The notes beneath the pieces are model-generated. The model worked only from the letters and a program-made list of their open reading frames with translations. It did not search any database and had not been told where the DNA came from. The position numbers were made by a program, and so were the translations under genes. From Muricomes intestini (lineage in GTDB: Bacteria; Bacillota; Clostridia; Lachnospirales; Lachnospiraceae), in the NCBI RefSeq assembly GCF_004346165.1, contig NZ_SLZZ01000007.1, positions 62,001 to 126,000 on the forward strand: a DNA stretch of 64,000 nucleotides, written 5' to 3'. Of this stretch, positions 1 to 10,200 are shown piece after piece (the first letter of the stretch is position 1; each line of letters begins with the position of its first letter).

Positions 1-202
1 CCTCCTCCAGATTACTCGTGAAAACCAACTCCCGGGGCAGCTTTACTCCGGGCAGCTTTGCCTCGTACTCTCTTTTTTCAGAGAGCATCTTTACCTCTTC
101 CTCGCTGATAGACCAGACCGTAACCTGATGCCCGTTGTCGTGAAGTAAGAGAGACAGCGCTGTTCCCCAACTCCCAGCTCCCAACACACCTACATTTGCC
201 AT
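1..202 (-). CDS. gpsA: NAD(P)H-dependent glycerol-3-phosphate dehydrogenase, N-terminal part
   Basis: This is the first 67 codons of a gene running off the left edge. It begins MANVGVLGAGSWGTALSLLL, the Rossmann dinucleotide-binding start (GxGxWG) of GpsA, which reduces dihydroxyacetone phosphate to sn-glycerol 3-phosphate for phospholipid synthesis. A GGAGG-type ribosome-binding site (gggaggagcatt in minus-strand sense) precedes the ATG. It lies 19 bp downstream of plsY, whose product uses glycerol 3-phosphate as acyl acceptor, so the two belong to one operon with der. The catalytic C-terminal domain is outside the window, so completeness cannot be judged. Confidence 0.9.
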   Translation of the reverse strand, partial: MANVGVLGAGSWGTALSLLLHDNGHQVTVWSISEEEVKMLSEKREYEAKLPGVKLPRELVFTSNLEE

Positions 203-221
203 AATGCTCCTCCCTTTTCTT

Positions 222-866
222 TTACTCGGCCGTTTTTTTGCCGCCTGAACCAAATTTATTTTCCGTACTTGCAAGAAGACGTTTGATGTTTTCTTTATGT
301 CTGAACCATGCCAGAATAGTAAGTAATAAAACTACTATGTAAAGCTCATACCGATAGGGGGCGGTCATGTTAAATTCCCCCAGTGCCCCGAAGACAAGCA
401 CCTCCAGGAAAAATGTAGAAGAGGCCAACAGAGATCCCAGTGATACATACCTTGTAAAAATTGCCGCTATCAAAAACGCCGTCAGTGGAATGGGCACCAT
501 CAACGGGTTGAAAGATAATACGAGCCCGGCCAGCACAGCGATTCCCTTTCCGCCATTGAAATGAAGATAAAACGGGAAGTTATGCCCCAGAGTGGTGCCT
601 ATGCCTGCATACATACATAGCAATGGCAGAAAACTACTTTCTTTATATAAGTAACGCACGATGAAAATTGCTGCTACACATTTTAACACATCCCCCGCAA
701 ATGTCAAAATCCCGGCTTTCCACCCCAACACACGCACTGCATTGGTGGAGCCTGCATTTCCGCTCCCTGATTTTCTGATATCAGTATGATTTAGCTTCCC
801 CACAAGATATCCTGTCTGCAGAAGCCCACAGGCATACCCTATCAGAAGACAAATAATCCGTTCCAT
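222..866 (-). CDS. plsY: Acyl-phosphate:glycerol-3-phosphate acyltransferase PlsY
   Basis: This 214-aa integral membrane enzyme transfers the acyl group of acyl phosphate (made by PlsX, also in this window) to glycerol 3-phosphate, the first acylation of phospholipid synthesis. Seen in the sequence: a hydrophobic N-terminus, the conserved GSGNAGSTNAVR motif at about residues 34-45, the GHNFPFYLHFNGGKG motif at 94-108, and several further hydrophobic segments ending in a basic tail. Length and motif order are normal for the family. It starts 3 bp after the der stop codon and ends 19 bp before gpsA, so it is translated in the same operon as its substrate supplier. Confidence 0.96.
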   Translation of the reverse strand: MERIICLLIGYACGLLQTGYLVGKLNHTDIRKSGSGNAGSTNAVRVLGWKAGILTFAGDVLKCVAAIFIVRYLYKESSFLPLLCMYAGIGTTLGHNFPFYLHFNGGKGIAVLAGLVLSFNPLMVPIPLTAFLIAAIFTRYVSLGSLLASSTFFLEVLVFGALGEFNMTAPYRYELYIVVLLLTILAWFRHKENIKRLLASTENKFGSGGKKTAE

Positions 867-869
867 AAC

Positions 870-2198
870 TTATTGCTCCTTTTCCTTTCTTTCCCTGATA
901 AAAAACTTCAATGAGATCCCTCGAAAGCCAAAGGCCTCCCGAATTTTATTTTCCAAATACCTGGTATAAGAAAAATGCATCAGCGTCTTATCATTTACAA
1001 AAATAACAAAAGTAGGCGGTTTTACAGACACCTGCGTAATATAGTACAATTTCAGTCGTTTTCCTTTATCAGAGGGAGGCTGCTGCATGGCAACGGCTTC
1101 CGACATAATCTCATTAAGCACGCCAGTGGCCACACGCAGGGTCTGATTCTCAATGATTATATCAATCCTCTCATAAAGCTTAGACAGCCGCTGTCCTGTA
1201 AAGGCTGACACAAACAAAATCTCCGCATAAGACAGATAAGACAAAACCTGACGAATCTTATTTTCATATTCCTTCATAGTTTTGTCATGCTTCTCGATGG
1301 CATCCCACTTATTTACAACAATCAGAATACCTTTGCCCCGTTCATGCGCGATTCCGGCAATCTTTGCATCCTGCTCCGTCACACCCTCCACGGCATCAAT
1401 AATCAACAGAACCACATCTGCACGCTCCACCGCCGCCACGGTTCTGATAATACTGTAACGCTCCAGCTCTTCTTTAATCCTGCTTTTCCTGCGCAGTCCG
1501 GCCGTATCAATGAAAATATATTCCTTTCCATCGTGTACAATCTCTGTATCGATGGCATCTCTGGTTGTCCCCGCCACATCGGATACAATCACGCGGTTCT
1601 CGCCCAATAATTTATTGACAATGGAAGATTTCCCCACATTTGGTTTTCCCACTATCGCGATCCGGGGTCTGTCATCCTCTCCCTCTTCACCGGCCCCCTC
1701 CGGGAAATACTCCGTCACTACATCCAGCATATCTCCGAGCCCAAGCCTGGAGGCTGCCGAAATAGGAACCGGGTCGCCGATTCCAAGATTATAAAATTCA
1801 TATACATCCGGCATAAATTTATCAAAATTATCCACTTTATTTACCACAAGAACAACCGGCTTTTTAGATCGGCGCAGCATATCTGCCACCTTAGAATCCG
1901 AATCCACAAGCCCTTGTTTTACATCTGTAATAAAAAGAATTACATCCGCCGTATCAATGGCAATCTGTGCCTGGTCTCTCATCTGGGAAAGAATAACATC
2001 CTTGCTGTCAGGCTCTATTCCGCCGGTATCAATCAGCGTAAAATCCTTATCCAGCCAGTTTACATCCGCATAAATCCTGTCCCTTGTAATGCCTGGGGTA
2101 TCCTTTACGATAGAAATCATCTCACCTGCCAGGGCATTAAATAATGTAGACTTTCCGACATTCGGCCTTCCTACAATCGCTACTACTGGTTTACTCAT
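870..2198 (-). CDS. der: Ribosome biogenesis GTPase Der (EngA)
   Basis: This 442-aa protein has two tandem GTPase domains. The first P-loop is GRPNVGKST at about residues 10-18 and the second is GKPNVGKSS at about 184-192; each is followed by DxxG (DTGG, DTAG) and NKxD (NKVD, NKWD) motifs. A C-terminal KH-like domain occupies roughly 350-437. Der acts in maturation of the 50S ribosomal subunit. Length and domain order are typical. The gene lies between the DUF512 gene and plsY on the same strand, an arrangement familiar from Clostridia. Confidence 0.97.
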   Translation of the reverse strand: MSKPVVAIVGRPNVGKSTLFNALAGEMISIVKDTPGITRDRIYADVNWLDKDFTLIDTGGIEPDSKDVILSQMRDQAQIAIDTADVILFITDVKQGLVDSDSKVADMLRRSKKPVVLVVNKVDNFDKFMPDVYEFYNLGIGDPVPISAASRLGLGDMLDVVTEYFPEGAGEEGEDDRPRIAIVGKPNVGKSSIVNKLLGENRVIVSDVAGTTRDAIDTEIVHDGKEYIFIDTAGLRRKSRIKEELERYSIIRTVAAVERADVVLLIIDAVEGVTEQDAKIAGIAHERGKGILIVVNKWDAIEKHDKTMKEYENKIRQVLSYLSYAEILFVSAFTGQRLSKLYERIDIIIENQTLRVATGVLNEIMSEAVAMQQPPSDKGKRLKLYYITQVSVKPPTFVIFVNDKTLMHFSYTRYLENKIREAFGFRGISLKFFIRERKEKEQ

Positions 2199-2225
2199 AT
2201 TTGTCTGCTGCCTTTCTATTCACAT

Positions 2226-2275
2226 ACTTCTTCCTAATACATACTTTTAAACTTCTTCCTAATACACACTTTTAA
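2226..2275. repeat. Two-copy 25-bp tandem repeat at the DUF512 gene 3' end
   Basis: Two adjacent 25-bp units, 2226-2250 and 2251-2275, differ by a single base. The second copy contains the stop codon of the DUF512 gene (2272-2274), and the first copy repeats the same stop context just downstream. It looks like a local tandem duplication in the short spacer before der. Confidence 0.85.
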
Positions 2276-3585
2276 TTTTCTCCTAAGATTGCATCTATCA
2301 AATCCTGACCGCTTGATTTTACAATATCCACCGGAACTTGTAAAGCGCTCTCCACCTCTCTGACAGTAAAGTCGTCCAAAAAAATATCTTCATCTGTTTT
2401 AAGCATATTGCAAGGGATCAGTAATACTTCTCCCAGCTTTTTCCTCTGCAGCTGTGTCATCAAATCCTGTCCTGTAATCAACCCGGATACGGTAATATTC
2501 TCACCAAAGAAATCATTTCTGATGTCATAGAGATGAACTTTAATATTTGGAAATTTTTCCTCTAATCTATCCACCATCTTTTTCAAATACGGATATGCCA
2601 GTTTCCCGGTTGCAAGCGAAATCTCCCTGACGCGGCCATCCCCCGTTAAGGCCACAATACCCTCTTCAAACTCATCCTTTAAAAGCCTGAGCATCCCCAC
2701 ACCATTTTCAAGCTGAAGATAACCGTCATAGCTCCCTTCTTCCGGAACTTCCTCTTCTGCCAGAATATACCACTCGTCCCCTGCGTGGATAAAATGAATA
2801 CCATATTCTTCATATATCTTATCCTGCCAGCGGCCAATGAGCTGTAAAACTTCTTTTGCATCTTCTTTAGTAAAAGGTTCCAGGGGATACAGTCCGTCGC
2901 GGAACTTGCTCAGCCCTACCGGCACTACAGATACACTTCTCAAAAAGGGCAGATATCCCGTCAGATCCCGGATAGTCCTCTCCAGCTCTTCTTTATCATT
3001 TACCCCCTTACACAGTACAATCTGCCCGTTCATTTCAATTCCGCCCCGGTAGAGGATGTCCACTTTCTTTAGTGCATCCCCTGCAAATCGATTGTGAAGC
3101 ATCTTGCATCGAAGTGCAGGATTTGTTGTCTGAAATGAAATGTTAATAGGCTCCAGGTGATATTTTACTATACGCTCCACATCATGGTCACTCATGTTTG
3201 TCAGCGTGATATAATTCCCCTGCAAAAATGAGAGTCTGGAATCATCATCCTTAAAGTACAGGGTGTCCCGCATCCCTGCGGGCATCTGATCTATAAAGCA
3301 AAACATACACTTATTCCGACAGGAACGGTACTCGTCCATAAGGCTCTGTCCAAATTCCAGGCCAAGCCCCTCCTCTTCATCCTTATCAATCTCCAGCTCC
3401 CACTGTTCTCCGTTCGGTTTCTCTATTAATACTACAATATTCTCGTCATCCACATAATAGTGGTAATCAAATACATCCAAAATTTCGTTCCCATTAATTT
3501 CCAGCAGTATGTCACCGGGCTCAATTCCCATCTCATCCCCAATACTGCCCGGCTGTACAAGACTTACTACATGTCCGCGTGCCAT
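2272..3585 (-). CDS. DUF512 family PDZ and radical-SAM-like Fe-S protein
   Basis: This 437-aa protein starts with a PDZ-like segment (about residues 1-60, with VSLVQPGSIGDEMGIEPGD) followed by a CxxxCxxC cluster (C89, C93, C96 in CRNKCMFCFIDQMPAG), the iron-sulfur pattern of radical SAM enzymes. The remainder matches the DUF512 family as I recall it. Its precise reaction is not established. It is the first gene of the group DUF512-der-plsY-gpsA, a neighbourhood common in Clostridia, which suggests but does not show a role in translation or envelope biogenesis. The ATG at 3585 is preceded by a GAGGAGATAG ribosome-binding site. Confidence 0.85.
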   Translation of the reverse strand: MARGHVVSLVQPGSIGDEMGIEPGDILLEINGNEILDVFDYHYYVDDENIVVLIEKPNGEQWELEIDKDEEEGLGLEFGQSLMDEYRSCRNKCMFCFIDQMPAGMRDTLYFKDDDSRLSFLQGNYITLTNMSDHDVERIVKYHLEPINISFQTTNPALRCKMLHNRFAGDALKKVDILYRGGIEMNGQIVLCKGVNDKEELERTIRDLTGYLPFLRSVSVVPVGLSKFRDGLYPLEPFTKEDAKEVLQLIGRWQDKIYEEYGIHFIHAGDEWYILAEEEVPEEGSYDGYLQLENGVGMLRLLKDEFEEGIVALTGDGRVREISLATGKLAYPYLKKMVDRLEEKFPNIKVHLYDIRNDFFGENITVSGLITGQDLMTQLQRKKLGEVLLIPCNMLKTDEDIFLDDFTVREVESALQVPVDIVKSSGQDLIDAILGEN

Positions 3586-3700
3586 TTTTACTATCTCCTC
3601 AAATTCTATCCTTATACACTGCTATTCATTAACTACTTTCCAAGTTTATCATATTTCTTTTTAAAATGATAGCGGTTTTTCAGGTTCGTCAACAGCGCAC

Positions 3701-3729
3701 TTGAATTTGCCCCCCAAAAATGATATAAC
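3701..3729 (+). promoter_or_regulatory. Predicted sigma-A promoter of prs
   Basis: A -35 box TTGAAT (3701-3706) and a -10 box TATAAC (3724-3729) are separated by 17 bp. The expected start near 3736 gives a leader of about 57 nt before the prs ATG. Confidence 0.65.
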
Positions 3730-3792
3730 CATATGTGTAGAAGAACTGGACTTTCCAGCTGTTCAAACTTCGTTAAACTATAGGAGAAAGCC

Positions 3793-4971
3793 ATGTCAAA
3801 CATCAACTTATTAGAAAACACACTTCCTGTCGCCCCTCTGAAAATCGTTGCTATGGAAAGCTGCAGGGCTCTGGGGGAGAAAGTCAATGACTATATTGTA
3901 TCTTTCCGTCAAAATACAATTTGTGAAATCAAGTCCTCTTCTCCCCTTTATGTTAACTACGAATCTAGGAATTACCTGGTCGACTGCTGTTGCCCCAGGT
4001 TTGGTTCCGGCGAGGGGAAAGGAATTCTCAAAGAGACAATCCGTGGAACAGATTTATTTGTTATGACAGATGTATGTAATTACAGCCTGACCTATTCTCT
4101 GAACGGACGTGTCAACCATATGTCCCCCGATGATCATTATCAGGATCTCAAACGTATCATTTCCGCCGCCACGGGCAAGGCCCGCCGCATCAACGTTATC
4201 ATGCCCTTCCTGTATGAAAGCCGCCAGCACAAACGTACCAAGAGAGAATCTCTGGACTGCGCACTGGCACTGGAAGAATTAAAAGACATGGGTGTTACGA
4301 ATATTCTCACCTTTGATGCCCATGACCCGAGAGTCCAGAATGCAATTCCTTTAAGTGGATTTGACAGCTTCAATCCGCCTTACCAGTTCATGAAAGCATT
4401 GTTCCGTGCAGTACCGGATCTAAAAGTAGACAAAGATCATTTAATGATTGTCAGTCCCGATGAAGGTGCCATGCATCGTGCTGTTTACTTTTCCAACGTT
4501 CTCGGGGTTGACATGGGTATGTTCTACAAACGCCGGGACTACTCCACTGTAGTGGACGGCAAGAATCCTATCGTAGCCCACGAATTTCTGGGTGATAATG
4601 TAGAAGGTAAAGATGTAATTATCGTAGATGATATGATTTCTTCCGGCGAAAGCATGCTGGATGTTTCCAGGCAGCTCAAAGAATTCCATGTGGGACGCGT
4701 CTTCGTCTGCACTACCTTCGGATTGTTCACGGAAGGCTTTGACAAATTCGATGATTATTATGAAAAGGGGTATATCGACCGGGTTGTGACAACCAACCTC
4801 ACTTACCTCCCCCCTGCATTATATGAAAAACCGTATTTTGTAAAAGCCGACATGAGTAAATTCCTGGCCTTAATCATTGATTCACTGAATCACGACACAA
4901 GTATCGGTGCAGTTATGAATCCCACAGACAAAATACACGCTCTTTTAGAAAGAAAAAACACGAGCTGTTAA
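3793..4971 (+). CDS. prs: Ribose-phosphate pyrophosphokinase (long form)
   Basis: The enzyme makes PRPP from ribose 5-phosphate and ATP, feeding purine, pyrimidine, histidine and tryptophan synthesis (TrpD in this window uses PRPP). At 392 aa it is longer than the usual form of about 315 aa; the extra length is N-terminal and within the first domain. Diagnostic motifs are TFDAHDPRVQNAIP (about 173-186) and the PRPP-binding loop VDDMISSGES (278-287). A GGAGAAAGCC ribosome-binding site precedes the ATG. It is a single-gene plus-strand unit between minus-strand operons, with its own promoter and a strong terminator. Confidence 0.92.
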   Translation: MSNINLLENTLPVAPLKIVAMESCRALGEKVNDYIVSFRQNTICEIKSSSPLYVNYESRNYLVDCCCPRFGSGEGKGILKETIRGTDLFVMTDVCNYSLTYSLNGRVNHMSPDDHYQDLKRIISAATGKARRINVIMPFLYESRQHKRTKRESLDCALALEELKDMGVTNILTFDAHDPRVQNAIPLSGFDSFNPPYQFMKALFRAVPDLKVDKDHLMIVSPDEGAMHRAVYFSNVLGVDMGMFYKRRDYSTVVDGKNPIVAHEFLGDNVEGKDVIIVDDMISSGESMLDVSRQLKEFHVGRVFVCTTFGLFTEGFDKFDDYYEKGYIDRVVTTNLTYLPPALYEKPYFVKADMSKFLALIIDSLNHDTSIGAVMNPTDKIHALLERKNTSC

Positions 4972-4978
4972 ATTTATA

Positions 4979-5028
4979 AAAAAGCTTCTCATTTTCAGGA
5001 ATCTTTCTAAAAATGAGGAGCTTTTTAA
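4979..5028. terminator. Bidirectional terminator between prs and ilvA
   Basis: A hairpin with arms around AAAAAGCTTCTCATTTT and AAAATGAGGAGCTTTTT is flanked by A-rich sequence on the left and T-rich sequence on the right. It therefore reads as an intrinsic terminator for the convergent prs (plus) and ilvA (minus) genes. Confidence 0.85.
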
Positions 5029-5044
5029 TATTTTATTCCATCTC

Positions 5045-6259
5045 TTAATATAATTTTGCACTGATTAATTTGGGCCGAAATCCTTTCTTTTCCAGTGCCT
5101 CCATAATCTGGTGCTTGTGCTCTGTCCCAAATGCTTCCATTGTGATTCTCAACTCCACCGCCGTGTTCCTGTTTGTACTGACAAACTGATTGTGCTCCAG
5201 CTTAATAACATTTCCCTGGGCATCGGCAATAGTAGAAGCCACGCTTACCAATTCACCCGGTTTATCCGGAAGTAGGACAGACACAGAGAAGATACGGTCT
5301 CTTTTTATTAGTCCATGTTGTACAACGGAGGACATGGTAATGACATCCATATTTCCGCCGCTTAAGATGCATACTACTTTTTTGCCTTCACAGTCCAGCT
5401 GCTTTAAGGCTGCGACAGAAAGAAGCCCTGAATTTTCTACGATCATCTTATGGTTTTCCACCATATCCAGAAAAGCTCCTATGAGCTCGTCATCATCCAC
5501 CAGAAGAATATCGTCCACATAAGCCTGCACATAAGGGAGATTCTGCTCCCCTACTGCCTTTACCGCGGTGCCATCCGCTATCGTATTGGCACTCTCAAGT
5601 TCCACTACCTTATTTGCCTTCAAAGCTGCGCTCATACTGGCCGCTTCCGTAGGCTCCACGCCGATTACCTTGATTTTCGGGTTCAGCATCTTTGCCAGAG
5701 TGGCAACCCCGGTGATAAGCCCGCCTCCGCCGATTGGTGCCAGAATATAATCTACGGTTGGAAGCTCCTGCACAATCTCCATGGCAATGGTTCCCTGCCC
5801 GGTGGCTACATCCAGATCGTTAAAGGGATGTACAAAAGTATACCCGTATTTTTCGGCAAGCTTATATGCATATGCACAGGCATCATCATACACATCTCCG
5901 TAAAGTATTACCTCAGCCCCATAGCTTTTCGTGCGGTTTACTTTAATAAGCGGTGTCACCGTGGGCATGACAATCGTTGCTCTACATCCAAATTTCTGGG
6001 CCGCATACGCCACACCCTGCGCATGGTTCCCTGCAGATGCAGTAATCAATCCCTTTGCCCGTTCTTCTTCAGACAGTGTACTGATTTTGTAGTATGCTCC
6101 GCGGAGTTTATAAGCTCCGGTATGCTGCATATTCTCCGGCTTTAAATACACCTTTGCCCCACACATATCACTGAGATAATCACTGAATACCAGCTTAGTG
6201 GGATTTGTTACCTGTTTTACGATTTCACTTGCTTGTTCAAATTTCTCTAATGTAAGCAT
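5045..6259 (-). CDS. ilvA: Threonine ammonia-lyase (threonine dehydratase) with ACT domain
   Basis: This 404-aa PLP enzyme deaminates threonine to 2-oxobutanoate, for isoleucine synthesis or threonine breakdown. The PLP lysine is K51 in GAYKLRGAYYK; a glycine-rich phosphate-binding loop (APIGGGGLITG, about 176-186) and a C-terminal ACT domain (about 325-404) are visible. One ACT domain and the length fit the medium form rather than the 510-aa biosynthetic IlvA, so a catabolic role is possible. A GAAGGAGCAAG ribosome-binding site precedes the ATG. It is the last gene after ftsY, 23 bp downstream. Confidence 0.9.
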   Translation of the reverse strand: MLTLEKFEQASEIVKQVTNPTKLVFSDYLSDMCGAKVYLKPENMQHTGAYKLRGAYYKISTLSEEERAKGLITASAGNHAQGVAYAAQKFGCRATIVMPTVTPLIKVNRTKSYGAEVILYGDVYDDACAYAYKLAEKYGYTFVHPFNDLDVATGQGTIAMEIVQELPTVDYILAPIGGGGLITGVATLAKMLNPKIKVIGVEPTEAASMSAALKANKVVELESANTIADGTAVKAVGEQNLPYVQAYVDDILLVDDDELIGAFLDMVENHKMIVENSGLLSVAALKQLDCEGKKVVCILSGGNMDVITMSSVVQHGLIKRDRIFSVSVLLPDKPGELVSVASTIADAQGNVIKLEHNQFVSTNRNTAVELRITMEAFGTEHKHQIMEALEKKGFRPKLISAKLY

Positions 6260-6282
6260 CTTGCTCCTTCTTTCTTCTTTTG

Positions 6283-7224
6283 CTATTCATCCTCCGTTGT
6301 GCCACTATAAAATAATGCATTTACAAACTCATCTGCATCAAACTTCTGCAAATCTTCAATCGCTTCGCCAACTCCGATATATTTCACCGGAAGCCCCAAT
6401 TCCGATTGTATTGCCACTGCAATTCCCCCCTTTGCAGTGCCATCCATTTTTGTCAGGATGACTCCTGTGATATCTGCCACCTCATTGAATTCCTTTGCCT
6501 GTGCCAGTGCATTCTGTCCGGTAGTTGCATCCAATACTACAAGAGTCTCCTTATAAGCTTGCGGGTACTCTCTTTCAATAACGCGGTTGATTTTACGTAG
6601 TTCTTCCATAAGATTCTTTTTATTGTGCAGACGCCCCGCCGTATCACACAGAAGAATATCCGCCTTTCGTGCTTTTGCCGCAGCTACAGCGTCATATACC
6701 ACCGAGGCTGGGTCTGCGCCCTCCTGGCCTCCGATCATTTCAACTTTGGCGCGGTTTGCCCACTCCTTTAATTGTTCTCCCGCAGCTGCCCTGAAAGTAT
6801 CGGCCGCTGCCAAAATCACCCTTTTGTGCTGCTCATGAAACTTACCGGCCAGTTTCCCAATTGTGGTTGTTTTTCCGACTCCATTGACTCCGATCACGAA
6901 AACCACAGATGTCTTATTCTCATATTCGTAGGCAGTGTCTCCCGCCTTCATTTGTTCCTTGATACTGTCAATCACAAGCTGCCTGCATTCTATCGGCTCT
7001 TTGACATGCTGCTCTTTCACTTTTTTCTTCAGATCCCCGATAATCTTCATGGTAGTTTTTACACCCAGATCCCCCATAATCAGCATCTCTTCCAGCTCTT
7101 CATAAAACTCGTCGTCTATTTTAGAAAATCCGGAAAACACACTGTCCATACCGGAGACAATGTAATCCCTCGTCTTCGTCAGCCCGGTTACCAGCCGTTT
7201 AAAAAATCCCTGTTTTTCTTCCAT
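6283..7224 (-). CDS. ftsY: Signal recognition particle receptor FtsY
   Basis: FtsY is the GTPase that docks SRP-ribosome complexes at the membrane for co-translational insertion. The 313-aa protein has an N-domain helical bundle (about 1-105) and a G domain with P-loop GVNGVGKTT (112-120), the DTAGR motif, and TKMDGTAKGG. The acidic A domain found in E. coli FtsY is absent, as in many Firmicutes. It lies directly after smc (23 bp), part of the conserved rnc-smc-ftsY order. Confidence 0.97.
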   Translation of the reverse strand: MEEKQGFFKRLVTGLTKTRDYIVSGMDSVFSGFSKIDDEFYEELEEMLIMGDLGVKTTMKIIGDLKKKVKEQHVKEPIECRQLVIDSIKEQMKAGDTAYEYENKTSVVFVIGVNGVGKTTTIGKLAGKFHEQHKRVILAAADTFRAAAGEQLKEWANRAKVEMIGGQEGADPASVVYDAVAAAKARKADILLCDTAGRLHNKKNLMEELRKINRVIEREYPQAYKETLVVLDATTGQNALAQAKEFNEVADITGVILTKMDGTAKGGIAVAIQSELGLPVKYIGVGEAIEDLQKFDADEFVNALFYSGTTEDE

Positions 7225-7247
7225 TTTCCTTATCTTCGCTTTCTTAA

Positions 7248-10200
7248 TTATTTATCCAGCTCTTCTTCCAGCAAATCCACGGATACAAGTGTCGATACGC
7301 CTTTCTCCTGCATTGTAATGCCGTAGAGCCTGTCCGCGGCCGTCATAGTGCCCCTTCTGTGCGTAATAACAATAAACTGTGTATGCTTGGTCAGTTTGTG
7401 CAGATACTGTGCAAAACGCACTACATTGTTATCATCTAAGGCAGCCTCAATTTCGTCCAGCAAACAGAATGGAGATGGTTTTAGATTCTGGATTGCGAAC
7501 AGCAGGGATATTGCCGTCAGCGCCTTTTCTCCTCCTGAAAGCTGCATCATATTCTGCAGCTTCTTGCCGGGAGGCTGTGCAATGATTCTGATTCCCGCTT
7601 CCAGGATATCCTCGTCCTCCATAAGTTCCAGAGTTCCCTTTCCTCCTCCGAAGAGCTGCTTGAAAACAATGTCAAATTCCCTGGAAATCAGTGCAAATTG
7701 TTCCTCGAACTGTTTCCTCATGGCCCCATCCAACTCGTCAATAATCTTAAGCAGAGTACCTTCGGCCTCCACCAGATCATCATGCTGTCCTTTCAGAAAC
7801 TCGTAGCGTTCTGAAATACTTTTATAATCGTCAATCGCATTGACATTTACATCTCCCAGTTTCCGTATCTCACCCTTCAGTGTCTGAATCTGCCGTTTCA
7901 TATATGCAAGATCCGTCAGATTTATGTTCCGCAGCTCCATAGCATGATTATAAGTAAGTTCATACTCTTCCCACATGTAATTAATCTGCTTTTCTGAAGC
8001 CTCTTCATAAGACTCCTTCTGGCTGTTCAGTCTAAAACATTCTTTGTCCAGCTCTGACATGTGTCTTGACAGTTCTTCTCTTTGTCCAAGAAAGTCCTTA
8101 TGCTTCTGATTCAGCATATCTCTTTTTACTGTCTGGCTCTTAATTTCCGCATTGATCTCTTCAAAAAGCTCTTTTGAATTTTCGATGGTATTCCGCAAAT
8201 CCTTTATTTTTGCTTCTTTTTCCAGAATTTCCTCTGATGCATTTCCTTTATTGGTATCCAGATCCTCAAGCTCCGCTTCAAGTTTTGCGGTTTCTTCCTG
8301 AATACGCTGCATATTTTCCGAAATGAATGCATTTTGCTGTTCCAGTCCCGCAAAGTTAAGGTGAACCTCTTCCGAGCGTTTCTGCGAGATGATTTCTTTT
8401 TCTCTATCAGCCTCCAGGCACTTCTGCAGCTCTTCAATATGGCTATTCAACTCCTTTTCCAGTGCCTCCGAAGCTTCCATCTCCATATGAACGGAATCTT
8501 CGTTGTCCAGAATCTCCTGAAGTCTCTGCTCCAGTTCAGCCTGCTCCTTTAGACAATTCTCATAGCGGCGGGAGATTTCTTTTTGTCTGGCCTGTACCTG
8601 CTCCACATTCATTCTTGCCGTATTTTCAATAACAGATGCCTTTCTCAGTTCTTTCTGAAGTTCATCGATTGTACTGTAGCACGCAGCTCGTTTTACTTTC
8701 ACATCATTCACGGCCTGTTCACAGTCATCCATATCCTTTTTGAGCATCTTCACAGTTTTCTCAAATTCTTCTATTTCCCGCCGCCTGCTTAAGAGATTGC
8801 TGGAGTTTCTAAAGGCTCCCCCCGTCATAGAGCCGCCGGGATTCATAAGCTCACCGTCCAGTGTCACCAGACGAAGTGACTGCTTATATTTTCTAGCAAT
8901 TCTAATTCCATTATCAATGTTATCGACTACCAGAGTCCGGCCAAGAAGCTGGTCCGCCAATCCCTGAAACTGCGGTTCCACATGTACAAGTGTATTTGCC
9001 TGGCCTATAACCCCCTTTTCGTTCATTGCCTCCTTCTGACGGATATCTGCACCCAGATGCATACTTGTCAACGGAAGAAATGTGGCACGGCCAAACTTAT
9101 TCTGTTTTAAATAGGCAATCATCCTCTTTGCAGTTTCCTCATTGTCTGTGACAATATTCTGGATACTTCCGCCCAGAGCTGTTTCAATAGCAATTTCATA
9201 CTCTTTATCTACCTTAATAATATCAGCAACAACACCTATAAGGCCTTTTTCTCTGTCTTTATTGCTCATAACCTTGCGGATACTGTTACCGTAACCGTCA
9301 TAACGCTCCGTAATGTTCTTTAAAGATTCCAGTCTGGAGGACTCCCGATGATACGCTGTCTGTCCGATGCGCAGCTGCTCCTGTCTTTTTGACAGTTCCT
9401 GCTGTAAATTTTCAATCTCCTGCTCATTGTCATTAATTTTTTCAGCATAACCGGCAATCTCAGCCGATATCCGCTTCAATTCACTCTCATATCCTGCCAG
9501 AACATTATCTTGTTTCCCGGCCTCCCCGGACATTTCCAGTATTATCCGTTCCAGCTCTGACTTTCTGGCGCTTAGCTGCTCCTGAGTGGTGGTATAGTGT
9601 TGGATTTTTGCTCTGGTAGATGCCCTGTTGTTCAAAAGCTCTATGATTTCTGCCTTATTTTGTTCAATCTCAGCAGCCTCAGAGGCAATTCTTGTCTGTA
9701 CATCGATCAATTCCTCTTTAGCTCTTGTGTTGCTTTTGGCACTCTCCTCCAGCTTTGCTTTTACTGTCGTCTGTTCGGCCGCAAGCTTATCTCTTTGACT
9801 CTCTCTGGTCTCAATCTCCACCCGGATGGTACTAAGGCGGTTGTCATAGTGCTCGTCATTCATCCGTATGGTGTTGATCTGTTCCTTCAGGACATTAATC
9901 TGGCCCTCCAGCTGCTGCTTCAGCAATGTAGTCTCATTTAGCTGGCCTTTCGCCTTCTCAATGGAAAGATCTATCTCATCCACTTCTTCCTCGATGGCCT
10001 CATATTCAGTCTTCATATCCGTATATTTCACGTTTGTCTCTTCCAGCTCATCGGAGGCAATCTTAAATTTTCCTTCCACGTTTTTAATCTGGTCCCCAAT
10101 GCGTTCCGTTTCCAGCAAAAACATGTTAATGTCAAATGTTTTTAGCTCTTCTTTTTTCTTTAAGTATTCCCTTGCCACCTCGGACTGCTGCTTTAGGGGC

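Noticed and set aside
5450-6145. Long plus-strand open frame (231 codons) opposite ilvA
   Set aside because: It is antisense to a clear threonine ammonia-lyase gene, has no ribosome-binding site or recognisable family, and its composition mirrors the codon pattern of the real gene.
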